Origin: Anadara kagoshimensis
Lineage: Eukaryota > Mollusca > Bivalvia > Arcoida > Arcidae
DNA length: 64,000 nucleotides
Assembly: GCA_021292105.1 (NCBI GenBank)
Contig: CM037860.1
Location: 9,380,698 to 9,444,697, forward strand
Reading direction: 5' to 3'
The notes beneath the pieces were generated by a model, which saw nothing but the letters and a program-made list of their open reading frames with translations, was not told where the DNA came from and did no database searches. The translations under genes and the position numbers were made by a program. Positions 12,100-22,122 of this stretch are shown here, in pieces. How positions within the stretch are numbered: position 1 is the first letter of the stretch; every line of letters starts with the position of its first letter.

Positions 12100-13413
12100 G
12101 ATATATTTACATCATATCATGACTTGAATATTTTGTTAATAAGTGACTGTGGGTGATTTTACCAGGTTTTATATCCCTAATTTATTTCATATATCAAGAC
12201 TTTACCAGCTTCTAGTGAAGTTGTAGTAATGCCTATGGGGTACATGTACACCTCTAATAATTTTATACAAAATTTTGGGGTATATAGGAATACCCTGTCC
12301 ATCTGATCTTCTGTCCATCTGTTTGTCCACCTCGGAGTCCATTTCAGAATCATGATTTCATTTGGAGAAAATAAAGGTTTTTATAGTATTAAAATGTGAG
12401 ATTTTTGAAACTTTGACTGATATTTAAGTGTGTGTTATTTAAATTTGACTAATTTATCTTTTCAGTTTTGTTTCCATATCATTAGGATTAAGTGCGTGTA
12501 ATTCATCAGGACATTTAAGTAATCATGCTGAAGTAGCACCTAATCATGCAGGCATTACTTTTGCAATATCAAACACACTGGTAAGTCTACAATTACAGTA
12601 TTCTGCAATCTACTGGCTGAATTATCTTTGTATGAAAGCCACTTGTTAATAAATGCCAGGATACTTCAAACTTTGTAATTTGAAGCCACTTTTAGAGGTT
12701 AATGTAGATAGCTGGAGGAACCTTGCCCTTTGACCCTGACTTTTTAAAGTGTTTATAATATGGCACTGATCATAACTAAACATAGTTACTTAGGATATTA
12801 ATAAATATGTTACATGGTTGCTAAGGGGATGACCCTTGACCTTGACAAGTAATGATTGCATACATAGCACCGATCACAAATAAAAAGGTTGGCAAGGATA
12901 TTTTTTACCTCTACCTTTTTAAGAGTTCCTGTACTTAACAACCCTGATCTCACAAAATTCATGTTATAACCATGTATGAATGAGTTTGATTGCTGTGCCA
13001 CATGATACCTTCTAACATTTGTGTGAAACTATTATTTCCATTGGATATGGAAATACATGTATATCACTTTACATTCTCCTGTAAAATCGACATAATTCTG
13101 AGAATCTGTGATGTAAATGTTTTCCAGAAAACCCTGTACAAATATTAAGAGGTATTGATCACATAGTACAGTGGAGAATCCTGTTGTTTTTACTTTATTA
13201 TGTTGATCTTCTGTAGTCTTTACATGTTTAAAAGTTGATATTTCTGTTTCTCTTTAGGCAACTATTCCTGGTGTCCTTTGTGGACCTTTAACAGCAGAGC
13301 TAGTGGTACAGAGTCATGGTCGGTGGTTCCCAGTATTCATCATTGCTGCTGGTGTTAACTTTGTTGGTGCTATTATCTATCTAAGTCAGAGTGCCGCCAG
13401 TCAAGTGTTGTAA
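8390..13413 (+). CDS. SLC17-family anion transporter (SLC17A9/PHT4-like), 8 exons
   Basis: Coding exons: 8390-8566, 9141-9300, 9543-9655, 10060-10194, 10894-11098, 11878-12025, 12466-12580 and 13258-13413. All junctions are GT-AG and phases agree, giving 402 aa. The product is a 12-TM major facilitator transporter of the SLC17 (anion/phosphate symporter) family. Visible hallmarks are NSADRVIMPIAV near residue 22 (the D-R motif after TM1), GWVLSSFAVGYMSSQ with GAKKYGGK (loop 2-3 motif, ~62-72), ARVLLGLGEGLGLPT (TM4, ~100-115), QWLPTYL, SVRRLM and HAGITFAISNTLATIPGVLCGP near the C terminus. The last two resemble vertebrate SLC17A9, the vesicular nucleotide transporter, and plant PHT4/ANTR proteins. 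Family membership is firm; nucleotide transport is only one possibility. The protein is about 30 residues shorter than human SLC17A9, mainly at the N-terminal tail. The exon 4 acceptor is duplicated (see 9983-10086). Confidence 0.9.
9983..10086 (+). repeat. 52-bp tandem duplication across the exon 4 acceptor
   Basis: Two near-identical 52-bp units each contain the polypyrimidine tract, CAG and the first codons of exon 4. The functional acceptor is the second (CAG 10057-10059). The first copy (CAG 10005-10007) is also a plausible acceptor. If used, it would read seven or eight familiar residues and then hit TGA at 10032-10034. Confidence 0.8.
11172..11399 (+). repeat. Interspersed repeat R1, copy 2
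   Basis: It lies in SLC17 intron 5. It matches 60851-61070 through ordered blocks including 'catgttcaaatcacaatcc', 'gggaa', 'ggtaagcacct', 'tagctagctacacc' and 'aaaggaacatggaactatg'. The length is about 225 bp. No TIR, poly(A) or ORF is visible and the class is unknown. Confidence 0.6.
12041..12097 (+). repeat. (CT)n microsatellite
   Basis: A nearly pure CT/TC run starts about 15 bp downstream of the exon 6 donor. It carries one G interruption. Confidence 0.9.
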
Positions 13414-14618
13414 TTAAAATCAAAATACAAATCTGTGGAACGGATCCAGTTTTCAAGACCTCAGTCAGACAGAAGTTTCAGGTTTTTAAAAGCAGTTCAA
13501 GGATATGTATAGAATTGACGAGGAAACCTGACTAAAATGTGTCTAGTCATTCAAATTATTAGCAGTATTTGCTCAAGTTGTGAATTTTTTAAAATAATTT
13601 AGAAAAACTTCACTGAGCCACTTGACCAATTTATAAAGGCCATATTAAACATAGTTGTCTCCATTTGTGCAGAAATAAATACCTTGTTTGTAAGTGATTA
13701 AATTGAAAGAACTATTGTTCTCAACAATAGAGTATAAATGTTAAAAGTTAAAAAGGAAACTAAATGTTATGGGTAAAATGTGCAGTTTGTTGTATCTGAT
13801 TGACTGATTGAATTCAGTATTCAGACTCTGGTTAAAACAGAGTTATCTCCCATAGGCATTATCTATTATAATTCCTGCCACATATCATCATCACATTTGT
13901 ATTGATAATAATAATCATGGAATGTAAATTGAATGTGAAAAATGGTTACAATTATGTTAAATTTTGTGATATTTTTTTCATTAATCATTTTTATTATCAT
14001 AATAAGAACAAATTTTGATTTGAACACTGTTATCTAGGTAATTGTTGTGTGTTTGGGTATGTTTGGTTTATTGTTCTTACAACATACAATAGTCACACAA
14101 TTTTTATTTATTCACATTCTTTCAATGCACCATGTTTATATTATATTTTAAATTTTCACATGTTAATTATTAGATCACTATAAGATTTATTGAGGCCACA
14201 CTTAATTCATTAAATGAATACATAGATCAAATTTAGCATATTTATATTTTATATCTGAAATGTTAATTTCCAAGAAAAAAGCAGACATGAGAAGTATCGT
14301 ATTTATAAATTCACAGCATAAATTGGCAATACCCATGACCTTTTACTTTCCTGGCTATAACATGGTGTTGATGTTGACATAAATTCATCAAATGTTGGTG
14401 TTTGTGAGACATTTCTCCAAGTACCATCAGTATAAAAATGTACATATAAGACCTTTATTATGAATTGTACAATTAATTAAGATATTTAACATTTCCCAAA
14501 ATAAGCACATCTTGTTACATTTAAAACTTTAAAAAACAAATTATTCTTTTTAAAAGACTTTAAAAAATTATTGTGCTGTGAAAATGATACATAAACAAAC
14601 GAAGTTTGCTGGGTCTTT

Positions 14619-14758
14619 TAAGTCTGTAAAAGGATGTAAAACTGTTACGATACCTGCAATTTGATGTCAAAGAAAAGGTGGTCTGTGTTAAGTCTGTAAA
14701 AGGATGTAAAACTGTTACGATACCTGCAATTTGATGTCAAAGAAAAGGTGGTGTGTTC
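14619..14758. repeat. 70-bp near-perfect tandem duplication
   Basis: Two adjacent copies of a 70-bp unit ('aagtctgtaaaaggatg...' to '...aaagaaaaggtggt') differ at very few positions near the junction. The low divergence points to a recent duplication. Confidence 0.85.
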
Positions 14759-16044
14759 CCGTTCCTAGTTGCCAAAATTGCCATTGACTACTAATTTCTG
14801 AGAAATTCTTTCTTTCTTTTTTGGCAAATTTGTGAAAACATACTTTAAAAAGTACTATATTGTCACAGAATTCAAAAATTTGGCTGTTAATAATTTTTAA
14901 TATGTGAAAAGTTAGGATACTGTCATCAGTTATGTCAAATACTGACATCATTTGACAAGGTTTTCAATTGTGCCTATTCATCTGAAAGAATTTTTAAGCC
15001 TCTAGTGTTTGTAAGAGAGGTGAATGAATGCATTACTGTATTATTATTTGTAAAGTGATAGATTGTGCTTTGTATGTTTTCAATGTGATTTAAAGTAATA
15101 AAGATCGAGTTATTTATAAATAATGGTATTGATACATTCTGAATGATATCTGTAAAAAAGGGGTTGTAACTCCAGATATGTGACTGTAATTTACAGACAA
15201 AACATGTTTCATCATGATCAATATGACATAAATGATTGTGTTTTTGGCTTCTAATTTCTCCTAAGAACATTAATATCAATAATAACGACAAGTTTCCAAT
15301 GTTTTTGTTATATAGAAAACTAGCATATTGTTTCACAAAAATGTCTTGTTCCTATATGTTTTAAATTAAGTGCAGTATTTTAAGAAATTTACATACTATA
15401 CATATATCTGTATGTTAAAATTCAAGTGTTAAATTGGGAGGGGGTGTTTCTTGAATTGTCATTGATATTGTATATGAATACATTTGTTACCTTTAATTAT
15501 GGTTAAAAACACATTTCCTTTGGAGTAATTTCATTGCAATCTTTTAGAAATGTTCTTTTTGGGCTAAGCCCAGATTGAATATACCAAGTAAAACCTCAGT
15601 TAATATTTGCTATTTGTTTGGTCAGATTTGGCATTATAAAGATGTTTGGTGAAAAATTTAGGAAACCTTATAAAGTAAAACACATAAGTGATAGACTATT
15701 GGGACTTCAAAATATAGCAAAGGTATTGAGGAGCATTATAACAAGGTTTTACTGTAGTTGGTAGATATATGGCTATACTCTTATACCTTTATGTGTAATT
15801 ATGGATGCATTGTAACATATACCTCATATTCCAAAAAGGATAATTGAAAGTAAGTTCTTGAGCTCAATTGATAATCAAAAGTGATTTTCCCCTTTTATCA
15901 GTTATGCAGAGTACAGAGAGTATATAGAGTCTCCTATTGGATGTCTCCATCACCAAGTTACTAGTAACTCTAAGAATCATTTATTTTTACCATCTGGTTA
16001 ATTGGAGAAAAGTGATTAAATTTCTTGCTCAAAAATGTAACACA

Positions 16045-16110
16045 CAACCTGACAGGGCTTGAACCCACAAACCTTGAATCATGAGTCTGTATGCTATACT
16101 TTTGGCCACA
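16045..16110 (-). repeat. tRNA-like SINE head remnant
   Basis: The reverse strand reads a B box (GGGTTCAAGCCC) preceded by sequence like the 5' half of a tRNA (TGGCCAAAAGTATAGCATAC). No clear acceptor stem forms. It is probably a decayed SINE. Confidence 0.4.
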
Positions 16111-16436
16111 TTTTCTATGTGGTACTTGCATAAAATTGAAAATTGATTCCAATAACATGTTAGATTGTTTTGATTTTTGATGTATAATTTATATGTGATA
16201 TATCTGTACAAAATAACATATTGATTTCAATATTTACCAGATGAGCAATAAAAGGCCTTCATGAACCTCACACTCAGACTAAAAAATCTCATCATGTTAT
16301 TATCGTATGACTGGTTTTCTATTTGTTTGTTGGATATTACAAAGTATTTGTTGTACAACCACAAATCTCTATTTTTCTCTACAAATCACTGATGCATTAG
16401 CAATATTAAAAAAATATTTTAGATATATGGACCCCA

Positions 16437-16438
<2 letters not shown>

Positions 16439-16481
<43 letters not shown>
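16439..16481 (+). repeat. (CA)n microsatellite
   Basis: Pure CA repeat of about 21 units. Confidence 0.9.
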
Positions 16482-16483
<2 letters not shown>

Positions 16484-18235
16484 TAAGAAACAGGTCAACT
16501 AGCCAAGAGAGAAGATCACACTTATGTCCAAAGTCATTGTTACAGGTCAAGCACTATATCGAACATTATTTCTATCCCAATAACAATTCTTTTAGAATCC
16601 CAGACACTAATGATATGTGTATGTATAACAAAGACTGATCATTGTACATTGTATTATGTATGTATAGGGAAAACAGTTCAACACTGTTTTGTAACTTTAA
16701 GATGACTTGGAGTCCTTGAAGTGTCTATAAGCACACAGTGAAACATGTTTATAATGAAGCTCTGGAAACTATTTTTTACTTCATTATAAAGCAACTTCGT
16801 TATATTGTTATACATGTATATGGAGTAATATAGAAAAACAGTCAGGCCCAATATTTGACTTTGTACTATCCATGTATTCAGTTTAAGCATGTTCGTTATA
16901 TTCGTGTTTTACTGTATATATTTAAGTACATGGATGAAAGATTGTATATTTCTGTTTTCTTAGATACTATCTCTGAGATGATTATAGAGACTTTAAAACA
17001 TACTATAATGTGCAATAAGCCCCTTTTATGTATCTTGAAGACATCTTTAGTGCCTGAAGAGGCTAAAGAATAAAAAATAAATTAAGATGTAGTGTTGTGT
17101 TTATGAAATTTACCAATTAGTTTGTCACACTTTTTTCCACCTGTATATTTTTATCATCAAAAGTTCAAAGTAACTAACTGTGATAGATGTACATGCACTG
17201 AACAATTCATTTTGCTTTATGAGATTATGTTATTGTTGTTTTTCTTTAATTTAAAACATGTCCACCTTTGTGTGTATGTAATCAATATGTACATTTATAA
17301 ATAAATATCCTCTTATTTTTAACTTATTGTTGCCATGCTTGCATGTACATGTCTTGAATTCATGATTTAATTTTTATGATTTAGTATCCTGACCACCCAG
17401 AGTCCCAGACATCCCTATTGAATTTTAAAGTCCTTGTTATTTGAATGATATCTGGTTTATGTTTTTTCTAGTGAAAGTTGAATTATTTCTATTGAAATTA
17501 GCCCTATTATGGAGATATCTTTTGATAAAAATTAACTTTCATCCAAAGTATTTCCTTCTAGGAGAAGTAAAATACACTATAAGGAGACTTCTGTCCTCAG
17601 TTCAACTATAGTTATCGTTTTCATGTGCAGATAGTGACAAGTTATCTCCCTTTTCATTTGGTTTTTGACTAAGTTGTCTCCCCTAGAGAACTGATGGAGA
17701 TAGATGTAACATTTTTTTTGGTTTTTCATTTAATCCTGTAGATATACTTGATTGTGAATTTAAAATAAAATTCTTCAAGGTGGTAAAAAAATATTTAGAA
17801 TATTCTTCTAGGTAGGCAAAAAAATATTGTAACTGTTATGCCAGGAACCTGGTCAAGGGAGGTAATTTGCAAGTGACTAGATTATGAATCTAGAACAATT
17901 AAAATTCTGCAAATTTGACTGTTCTAGTGGCACAGTATTGTGATTCATTATAGATATTATACATATATTATTTTGATGGAAAATTTATTTCTGCCATTTG
18001 TTGCCATGAGAGATTTATTTTCATATGTTTGTATCTATCTTGTTTCAAGAAAAAAAGTGTTTTTATCAAATAAGCCACTGTTATATATATTATGTTAATG
18101 TAGATTTTTTTAAATGCTATAAATATATATTGTATTTATTTTCAAAAGATCATGAGTAGAAACTTGTGATCAAATAATTAAAATTGCTTTTTTATATAAA
18201 TTTGTTAATAGTATTTCACTGCATTATTATTTACC

Positions 18236-18573
18236 ATTGGCAGCTCAGTTCAAAGTGCTCACTTCCTATTTTGGGAGTTTGTGGGTTTGAACCCCAGTCA
18301 GTCTGACCAAGACTTGAAAATAGGTAGTGAGTGTTCATTCGCCAAGTACTTAGCATTTAGAAATGAAAGTCACAGGGTCCTTTGTAGGAGTCTTAAAAAC
18401 CTATTTCCTGTGTCATGGCAGGTGTGACACATCAAAGAACCCTCCCTGTTTATTGCTATGAGCCTACTGCAGAGGTATGGAACATTTCTGCCACATCACC
18501 TATAGTTTTTGACCTTTCAATATAAATGAAATATTCTTGGCTTGGATGTAAAACACCATTCAATCAATCAATA
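18236..18573 (+). mobile_element. tRNA-derived SINE, near full length
   Basis: The 5' head has an A box (TGGCAGCTCAGTTC) and a B box (GGGTTTGAACCCC, ~18283). The body is followed by the tail 'aatgaaatattcttggcttggatgtaaaacaccattcaatcaatcaat'-type sequence. The same tail occurs in reverse at 29795-29840 and in fragments elsewhere. Structure and length (~335 bp) match a bivalve tRNA-SINE ending in a short tandem repeat. Confidence 0.7.
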
Positions 18574-18989
18574 ACTGCACAGTTAGTAGTTTGACATAAT
18601 ATATTAGTTTATGCCTTAGAAAGAGGGTCTGCAGTTGCTGATTAATTAAACAAAAGTGTCTCAACTCTGGAATCTACCCTCCTTTGACTGCCAGTGAGAA
18701 AAGGATTTTCCATGTCTTGGGTTGATGGTGCCAGTATAATTCACAGTGTTGTGTTATCTGTGGTATGGTTGGCAAGTGTACAAGAACTCTAAAGTTGGCC
18801 ATAAATGTGCAATTGAACAAAGCGGATCCGAAATACTTGCTCAAAACTCACACACCATATGCAAATGTGTGAAGATTAATTTTTGATTTTATATAGATCA
18901 ATTACTCAACCAGTAGACCTTAGATAGTTTGAAATGTCACTAGTATAAGCAGAGGTTCTACTTTCAAGGTATTGCTATAGGTCGGTGGT

Positions 18990-19083
18990 TTAATCAAGGC
19001 ACTCCGGTATTCCCCTACCATCTCAGGACTTGCTGCATCAATAGAAGTGAAATTATCTTGACTGGGACGTAAAATCCATTAAT
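18990..19083 (+). repeat. SINE 3'-end fragment
   Basis: It carries the shared SINE tail ('agaagtgaaattatcttgac', 'gggacgtaaaatccatt') without a tRNA head, so it is a 5'-truncated copy. A similar tail fragment lies at about 10779-10815 in SLC17 intron 4. Confidence 0.5.
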
Positions 19084-20028
19084 TCACTTATTTTAGAGAA
19101 CAGACGAGAGGTGCGCTTACACTGAACGGAGGCATTCCAGAAACTTGGAATTTTACCAATATTTTCGGGGAATTAAAGACTAGAGCCATTCAATCACCCC
19201 GACCTAAAAAATATGTATACAAACTATGTACTATAAACGCGGAGTTTCCAGGAACTAAAATAAAAGAATTTGACCAATAATGTTCAGTGGAGAATTAAAG
19301 ACTAGAGCCACTCAATCACACTAAAAAATGTTTGTATAATGTTTATATACAAGATATTTTGTCAGATAAACATATTACATTTATTTTCTAATTACCGGGG
19401 TAGATAAGTGTACGTAATCGATTTTAACGTTCTACCTGTCAATTATGATTGATTTCTTGTTGATCAAAAATCTTCCTGGAAAACACCAGCCAGTAACTAG
19501 CTAGCTAAGTAACTAACGGGACACTTCCTTGTTTCCTTATGTCTATAATACCATAACATATGTACATTGAATTAATTAATTTTTATTTCTACATTCCGGT
19601 TATTATTTCCACAATATAAACAACTGCAATTATATCTGTCATATACCATTTTTTAAATTTAATCATAAAATACACTTTCAAAAAATAGTATAAAATAGTT
19701 TATGAAAATACCATTTTTTTAAATAAATTTAAAAAAAAAGGTAAATGATATTTCAGTCCAGTATTGATAATAACAAACATGCTTTTAATTTCAAATTCAT
19801 ACACAGATTTTTAGCTTTATTAGCGAAAACGAACGCCGAATTTCCGCAAAAGAACAAATATTTTCGAGCTCAGAAATTCATATTTTACACTGTTTAATTG
19901 TCGTATTGTACCAAAGAATCGCTATCATGAAAATAATGCAATAATAAAAGTACACGCGAGAAATCAACACTCTTTTTGTATTTGTCTTTCGTTGCAAATA
20001 TTTTAAGTCCAGTCCAGACATCCAGGCT
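19084..20028. other. Intergenic, short direct repeat pair
   Basis: The block 'gaattaaagactagagcca' occurs at about 19170 and again at about 19290, with partly similar flanks, suggesting an old duplicated or mobile segment. No gene is seen. Confidence 0.4.
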
Positions 20029-20256
20029 CCGGTTTCAGAATCATTCATTAGCTAAGATTTTTCTTAATTTAAATTCAGGAAATTTTGTTAATGGTGATGA
20101 TTTTTGTCTAAACTAAATGCAAATGTTTTAATCTAGAAGTGATCTTAAAAATCACACCTTAAATTCCTGAATATCATAAAAAAACGAAAGTAGAAAGATT
20201 TGAAAATTTGTCAGATTTAAATTAAGGAAAATCTTAGCTAAGGAATGATTGTTGTC
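20029..20256 (-). mobile_element. Long-TIR MITE family M1, copy A (inverted)
   Basis: The termini are inverted copies of each other over roughly 40 bp ('tcattagctaagattt...cttaatttaaat' against '...atttaaattaaggaaaatcttagctaagga'). Its inside is the reverse complement of copies B (20255-20520) and C (37664-37922), including the 'gatattcaggaatttaag' block. There is no ORF. Confidence 0.65.
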
Positions 20257-20520
20257 CTACTCAATCATTTCTTAACTAAGATTTTCTTAACTTAAATATG
20301 GCCAGATTTGAAATTGTATTTATTATTATTATTTTATTTTTAAGACATTCAGGAATTTAAGATGCCATTTTCAAGATCGCTTCTAGCTTAAACGTTTGTA
20401 TTTATTTTTTCAGTTTTTTGTCAAAAATATTTGTTTGTAGTTCCAAAAAGATAACCAAAATTTTACTAAATTTAAGTTAGGGAAAAGTTTTAGTTTAGAA
20501 ATGATTGTGAAACTCGGGCC
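20255..20520 (+). mobile_element. Long-TIR MITE family M1, copy B
   Basis: It abuts copy A and faces the opposite way. The TIRs run from 'caatcatttcttaactaag' to 'tagtttagaaatgattgtg'. Its inside shares 'acattcaggaatttaagatg' and 'agttccaaaaa.gataacc' with copy C. Non-autonomous; superfamily not determined because no clear target-site duplication was found. Confidence 0.7.
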
Positions 20521-21250
20521 AGCACACTAACGAGGCGCTCATAAGAATAATCAGGTGAAATGAGAAAAATTACGTTGTAAGTTTCCGGTGATTGATTTCA
20601 CGATATCAACAACCCATAAAAATCAATCTATTCGCATTACAGGGGACATTGATGACGTCACGATCATTTTGATTGATGGATGTCCGTCAAACTTTGTTCT
20701 CTACCCGCTACAAACTTGTAAATTCGTTAACTATACATCACTAATGTGTCAACAATTAGGGAATGTTACAGATATTTTCATACCTAGATCTTGTCGATTA
20801 AAATATCCGCTATTTTTTTATCCATTGAACTCAATTCGTTTCGATGTCGAAAAATTATGTCACTGAAATTTCCGATGTGTCATATTTTTTTCTGAAAGAA
20901 TATCTCAAATATTTCAGTACTTATTTCAGAAAAATAAATTAAAATGTTTAAACTTAAACGGTAAATTATAAAATTTAACATGCATGCTATTTATAAATAG
21001 TGGAAGAGTTGCCAGATCTCTAAAACCCAATATTGTTACTTCTGGAAGTACTAAATAAGGCGTTATTAACATCTGATTTCCTTTCTCCATCAAACTGACA
21101 TCAAGTCCATTCTTACATAATAATTGATTCATGCTTCGAAATAGGAGCACTATGGATTGAAATGCATACTTGTAACTATTTAGCAAGTCACGGTATAACG
21201 TCAAAGAAATGACTTTTTTACAATCAATACAACATGATTGTACATGTGCT

Positions 21251-21326
21251 GATTTTGAATTTTTATTAAAATAATGCATTCAAAATCAGCATTTTGAATG
21301 CATTATATTAATAAAAATTCAAAATC
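21251..21326. repeat. 36-bp-arm hairpin
   Basis: The left arm 21251-21286 and right arm 21291-21326 are reverse complements with one mismatch in 36 positions, separated by a 4-bp loop (CAGC). Such a long young inverted repeat suggests a mobile-element or replication-slippage origin. No neighbouring gene explains it. Confidence 0.85.
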
Positions 21327-22122
21327 ATAACATGGCATTACTACACCTGTTTTAACGCCGCTACACAGCCGTTTTAGATTTAATAAATTATTGAGGAACA
21401 AAATGTATTTTACTGAATCCACTTTGAGGGTTTAAACATAGTTTAGAATAATTAAGTATCTCTTCTTCTAGAGTTACATTTCTATAATGCACCCGAAATA
21501 ACAGCACTTAAAACGCTTTCTAAAATAAAAAATACAACCATTTAGATGCACATCTTGAGAATGTTATTCGGATAAAAACACGCCATGTGCAACAACAAGC
21601 AGCAAAGCGCAAATGGACAAACTATTTTTTATTTTATTTATTGATTTATTATTATTATTATTTGCTGTTTACAGATATTTGATGAGCTATTGGTTTGAAT
21701 TATTTACCCAAAGAAAAAATTAGTTCACCATTTTCCAGAAAGGTACTAATTTCATTCATGAAATTCTGCCCTGAGGATGCAATGTTAACCGTAATATTAT
21801 TTACGCGTTAAAATTCTTTGGCCACAACGTCATAAGAAACGGACACAAGATTGTCCTTGTCGTCATATTTTTATAATATTTAGGAGTTTTCGGGTTGGTT
21901 TTCAGATATTTACGTTTCATTTTTTGCCTCAAGCGAACTTTGACATCAGAATGCCCATAATAGGAAGTCAAATATCCATGTGATTGAAAACAAGTGATCA
22001 CATTGGTCGAGATTCACACGGGGTTCGTCACCACATCCCTGTCTACAAATACATGTACAGAGGTTTTTAAGCCACAGTAAACAGGGAACATTCCAAGTGT
22101 AAAGTGACAGAATTCTGAAAAC
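21327..22122. promoter_or_regulatory. Upstream region of the SOD-like gene
   Basis: This must hold the promoter and 5' UTR of the secreted SOD-like gene. The ATG at 22123 follows 'gaaaac', and no nearby 3' splice site requires an upstream exon. No convincing TATA box or other element could be picked out. Confidence 0.3.

Larger units (their letters stand above)
13414..18235. other. SLC17 3' flank and intergenic DNA
   Basis: This contains the transporter 3' UTR. AATAAA-like signals occur, for example at about 13674, but none can be fixed as the poly(A) site. A 70-bp tandem duplication is at 14619-14758, a tRNA-like remnant at 16045-16110 and (CA)n at 16439-16481. Minus-strand open frames at 14715-14951 and 14974-15336 are unassigned. 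No other gene was recognised. Confidence 0.4.
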
